Of a stretch of 17,136 nucleotides of DNA, positions 15,495-17,136 are shown one piece after another. This DNA is from Methylomonas sp. (GTDB taxonomy: Bacteria > Pseudomonadota > Gammaproteobacteria > Methylococcales > Methylomonadaceae): the NCBI RefSeq assembly GCF_023228165.1, contig NZ_JALOBS010000005.1, positions 161,344 through 178,479 of the forward strand, read 5' to 3'. Below the pieces are notes generated by a model. It was not told the origin of the DNA and ran no database searches. It saw nothing but the letters and a program-made list of their open reading frames with translations. The stretch's first letter is position 1. Each line of letters opens with the position of its first letter. The position numbers were made by a program, and so were the translations under genes.

Positions 15495-15542
15495 AGTACC
15501 CCAAGCGAACAATTATCAGCAACATTCTAAAAGGAGAACACC

Positions 15543-16091
15543 ATGAGTAATCGGATCATCATGCGCACCGGCGAAGCTTTGGTAGCGGGCGGACCAGCCG
15601 GCACGGCGGCGGAACCGGAAGTGATTATCGGCGAACTGGACGGCCCGGTCGGCACTGCATTGGCCACCCTGACCGGTGATCAAGTCCAAGGCCACAGCCG
15701 GGTATTTGCGATTTTAAATACCGACATCCAGGTGCGACCGGTGACGCTGATGGTCAGCAAGGTGACGGTTAAAAACAGCCGCTATACCAACATCCTGATG
15801 GGCACTGTACAGGCTGCAATTGCCAACGGTGTTTTGGATGCCGTGCGTGCCGGCGACATCCCAAAAGAAAAAGCCAATGATTTGGGCATCATCTGCTCGG
15901 TGTGGTTAAACCCCAGCGTGATTAAAGACGACAATCTGGATCATCAAATATTGTTCGATATTCATCGTAAAGCCATGGCGCAAGCGATTCACAAAGCCAT
16001 GACCAATACGCCCGATATCGATTGGCTACTGGAAAACCAGGACAAAATCACCCACAAATATTTCCAAATGGGCCTGGACGGTAAAATCTAA
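15543..16091 (+). CDS. fae: Formaldehyde-activating enzyme family protein (divergent Fae homologue)
   Basis: Fae condenses formaldehyde with tetrahydromethanopterin in the cytoplasm of methylotrophs. This 182-residue protein has the family frame: TGEALVAGG at 9-17, PEVIIGELDGPVGTALATL, the central LNTDIQVRPVTLMVSKVTVKN block (a conserved Lys in SKVT) and MGTVQAAIANGVLDAVRAGDIP. It differs from canonical Fae: where AHIDLIIG with the catalytic histidine is expected, it has AAEPEVIIG, with no histidine, and the C-terminal third is its own (WLNPSVIKDDNLDHQ and LLENQDKITHKYFQ). It is probably one of the Fae2/Fae3-type paralogues of unknown activity rather than the main Fae. AAGGAG (15531-15536) six bases before the ATG is a strong ribosome binding site, which suggests high expression. 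A terminator follows. Confidence 0.85.
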   Translation: MSNRIIMRTGEALVAGGPAGTAAEPEVIIGELDGPVGTALATLTGDQVQGHSRVFAILNTDIQVRPVTLMVSKVTVKNSRYTNILMGTVQAAIANGVLDAVRAGDIPKEKANDLGIICSVWLNPSVIKDDNLDHQILFDIHRKAMAQAIHKAMTNTPDIDWLLENQDKITHKYFQMGLDGKI

Positions 16092-16103
16092 CTCGCCCTC
16101 AAG

Positions 16104-16155
16104 CACAACAAGCCGGGTTTTTCAGCCAGTCCCAGCTTGTTGTGTTTATTTTTTG
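16104..16155 (+). terminator. Intrinsic terminator of the fae homologue
   Basis: CACAACAAGC (16104-16113) pairs perfectly with GCTTGTTGTG (16135-16144); the loop is about 21 bases and can be shortened by GGG/CCC pairing. The stem is followed by TTTATTTTTT. It lies just after the stop codon, between two convergent genes. The opposite side lacks an A-run, so it should stop plus-strand transcription only. Confidence 0.8.
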
Positions 16156-16184
16156 GAAAAAAGCTTATTAGGCCGTCAAACGGA

Positions 16185-16652
16185 CTACATCTGCGCTTGC
16201 AGGTAATTTTGCAGGCCTACGCTGTCGATTAAACCCAGCTGCTGTTCCAGCCAATGCGCATGATCGTGCTCGGTATCTTCCAACATAACCCGCAATATTT
16301 CCCGGGTCTGATAATCCTGCACAGACTCGCAAAACGCCATTACCCGGCGTAAATCCTGCACCACCTTCAATTCAACCATCAGATCGTTGTTGAGCATTTC
16401 CTGGACGGTGCGGCCAACATGCAGCGGCTCGCGCTTGGACAAATCCGGCGTACCTTCCAGGAACAAAATCCGTTTGATCAAGGCATCCGCGTGCTGGGTT
16501 TCGTCTTGTACCTCGTGGGCGATACGCTGGTACAATTTGCCGTAACCCCAGTTTTCATACATGCGGGAATGAATGAAATATTGGTCTATAGCGGTGAGTT
16601 CCCCCGCCAGCAATTCGTTTAACTGTGCGATGACTTGATCGTTGCCTTTCAT
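16185..16652 (-). CDS. bfr: Bacterioferritin, non-haem-type subunit
   Basis: Iron-storage protein forming a 24-mer shell that oxidises Fe(II) and stores a ferric core. The 155 residues match bacterioferritin from MKGNDQVIAQLNELL to the terminal GLQNYLQAQ. The di-iron ferroxidase ligands are all present: Glu18, Glu51, His54, Glu94, Glu128 and His131 (the last two shifted by one residue relative to E. coli). The haem-ligating Met52 of the DEMKHAD motif is replaced by Thr52 (DETQHAD), so a homodimer could not bind haem in the usual way. Two-subunit bacterioferritins, such as those of Neisseria, have one such subunit; a haem-binding partner may be encoded elsewhere. It is convergent with the fae homologue. 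A promoter-like pair lies just upstream; no Fur box was recognised. Confidence 0.93.
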   Translation of the reverse strand: MKGNDQVIAQLNELLAGELTAIDQYFIHSRMYENWGYGKLYQRIAHEVQDETQHADALIKRILFLEGTPDLSKREPLHVGRTVQEMLNNDLMVELKVVQDLRRVMAFCESVQDYQTREILRVMLEDTEHDHAHWLEQQLGLIDSVGLQNYLQAQM

Positions 16653-16682
16653 GATCGATTTTCCAGGTAAGAAGTAGGCTTT

Positions 16683-16711
16683 AGTCTAGTCTAACCCGCG
16701 CAGAGCCTCAA
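16683..16711 (-). promoter_or_regulatory. Possible promoter of the bacterioferritin gene
   Basis: On the minus strand TTGAGG (16706-16711) and TAGACT (16683-16688) are separated by 17 bases, each matching the sigma-70 consensus at 4 of 6 positions, and lie about 30 bases before the start codon. The TAGACT box occurs twice, overlapping by one base (also 16688-16693). No experimental support. Confidence 0.4.
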
Positions 16712-16875
16712 TTACTTATTCCGATTAGAACCGCTATTGATGCCGACATCAAAACCGACAGTGGCGCTTACCGGCCACTATGCATAGCTATCCATAGCAG
16801 CCAAAAGCGGTCATTCCTATGAAACCAGATAATTTTTTGGTTTCGCTCCAAAGCGGTCTTTCGTGTTTTTGGTCA

Positions 16876-17136
16876 TCAAGCGTCGATCTGCTCTGAAATT
16901 TCCAAAGCATCATCCACTTCGATACCCAGGTATCGCACGGTACTTTCCAGTTTGCTATGTCCGAGTAGTAATTGAACCGCTCGCAAGTTTTTAGTTTTTC
17001 GTTAAATCGGCGTTGCCTTGGTTCTGCGCATGCTGTGTGTTCCGTACCCAGCCGGATCAAGCCCGATTGATCTGCCCCACTTTTCGACATGGCGCCCGTA
17101 TTGTCTAGTGGATAGATAGTGGTCTGATTTCAAGTT
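16876..17136 (-). pseudogene. Tyrosine recombinase (phage integrase) C-terminus with in-frame stop
   Basis: Read on the minus strand from the window edge, the frame gives a tyrosine-recombinase catalytic domain end: STRQYGRHVEKWGRSIGL, THSMRRTKATPI, a TAA, then RKTKNLRAVQLLLGHSKLES, TVRYLGIEVDDALEISEQ and a final TGA at 16876-16878. The box II arginine (HSMRRTK), the histidine (LLGHSK) and the nucleophilic tyrosine (TVRYLG) are all still encoded. The stop at 17002-17004 stands where close relatives, as I remember them, have a tyrosine (LIYRKTKN), so a single TAT-to-TAA change would explain it. The 5' part lies outside the window, so I cannot tell whether other lesions exist. An intact enzyme would integrate or excise a mobile element; this one should be inactive unless the stop is read through. 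Confidence 0.8.

Noticed and set aside
16788..17090. 100-codon minus-strand frame overlapping the integrase remnant
   Set aside because: It is in another frame than the recombinase; only the recombinase frame shows the Arg, His and Tyr motifs.
1..17136. CRISPR array, tRNA, rRNA or riboswitch
   Set aside because: No regularly spaced repeats, no cloverleaf with a TTCGAATC-type T-arm and no rRNA segment were recognised while reading both strands.

Overview
The window looks like a chromosomal segment of a gammaproteobacterium, most likely a type I methanotroph or relative (Methylomonas/Methylobacter-like). This rests on a formaldehyde-activating-enzyme homologue next to a bacterioferritin, RecB and RecD with the usual gammaproteobacterial architecture, REP-associated transposase material, and GC-rich core genes beside AT-richer accessory genes. 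No database search was possible, so the taxonomic call is an inference.

Left part (1-4917): the end of a type I restriction locus. A small DUF559 nuclease-fold gene sits inside a repeat element with a perfect 12-bp inverted repeat. It overlaps hsdR by ATGA, and hsdR overlaps a YgjP-like (DUF45) zinc metallopeptidase gene in the same way, so the three genes look translationally coupled. hsdM and hsdS are not in the window and may lie to the left. An HU-family DNA-binding protein gene follows with its own ribosome binding site.

Accessory patch (4918-9723): an AT-rich gene for a stand-alone TIR-domain protein of unusual architecture is bracketed by two imperfect direct copies of one module, a REP-like palindrome followed by the 3' end of a gamma-carbonic-anhydrase-type gene. 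To the right lie a TPR lipoprotein gene and a RAYT (REP-associated tyrosine transposase) gene. The RAYT upstream sequence shares a conserved arm with the REP-like modules, so the transposase may have acted on them. Together with the restriction locus this reads as a small defence and mobile-element island.

Core part (9724-15318): recB and recD overlap by ATGA and encode the beta and alpha subunits of exodeoxyribonuclease V. recC is absent; the place upstream of recB is taken by the RAYT gene, which ends only 16 bp before recB.

Right part (15319-17136): a fae homologue with a strong ribosome binding site and a convincing terminator, then a convergent bacterioferritin gene whose haem-ligand methionine is replaced by threonine, and finally, cut by the window edge, the C-terminal end of a tyrosine recombinase pseudogene with an in-frame stop. 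The most original candidates for follow-up are the TIR protein with its flanking duplicated modules, the repeat-packaged DUF559 gene, the divergent Fae, and the non-haem-type bacterioferritin subunit.
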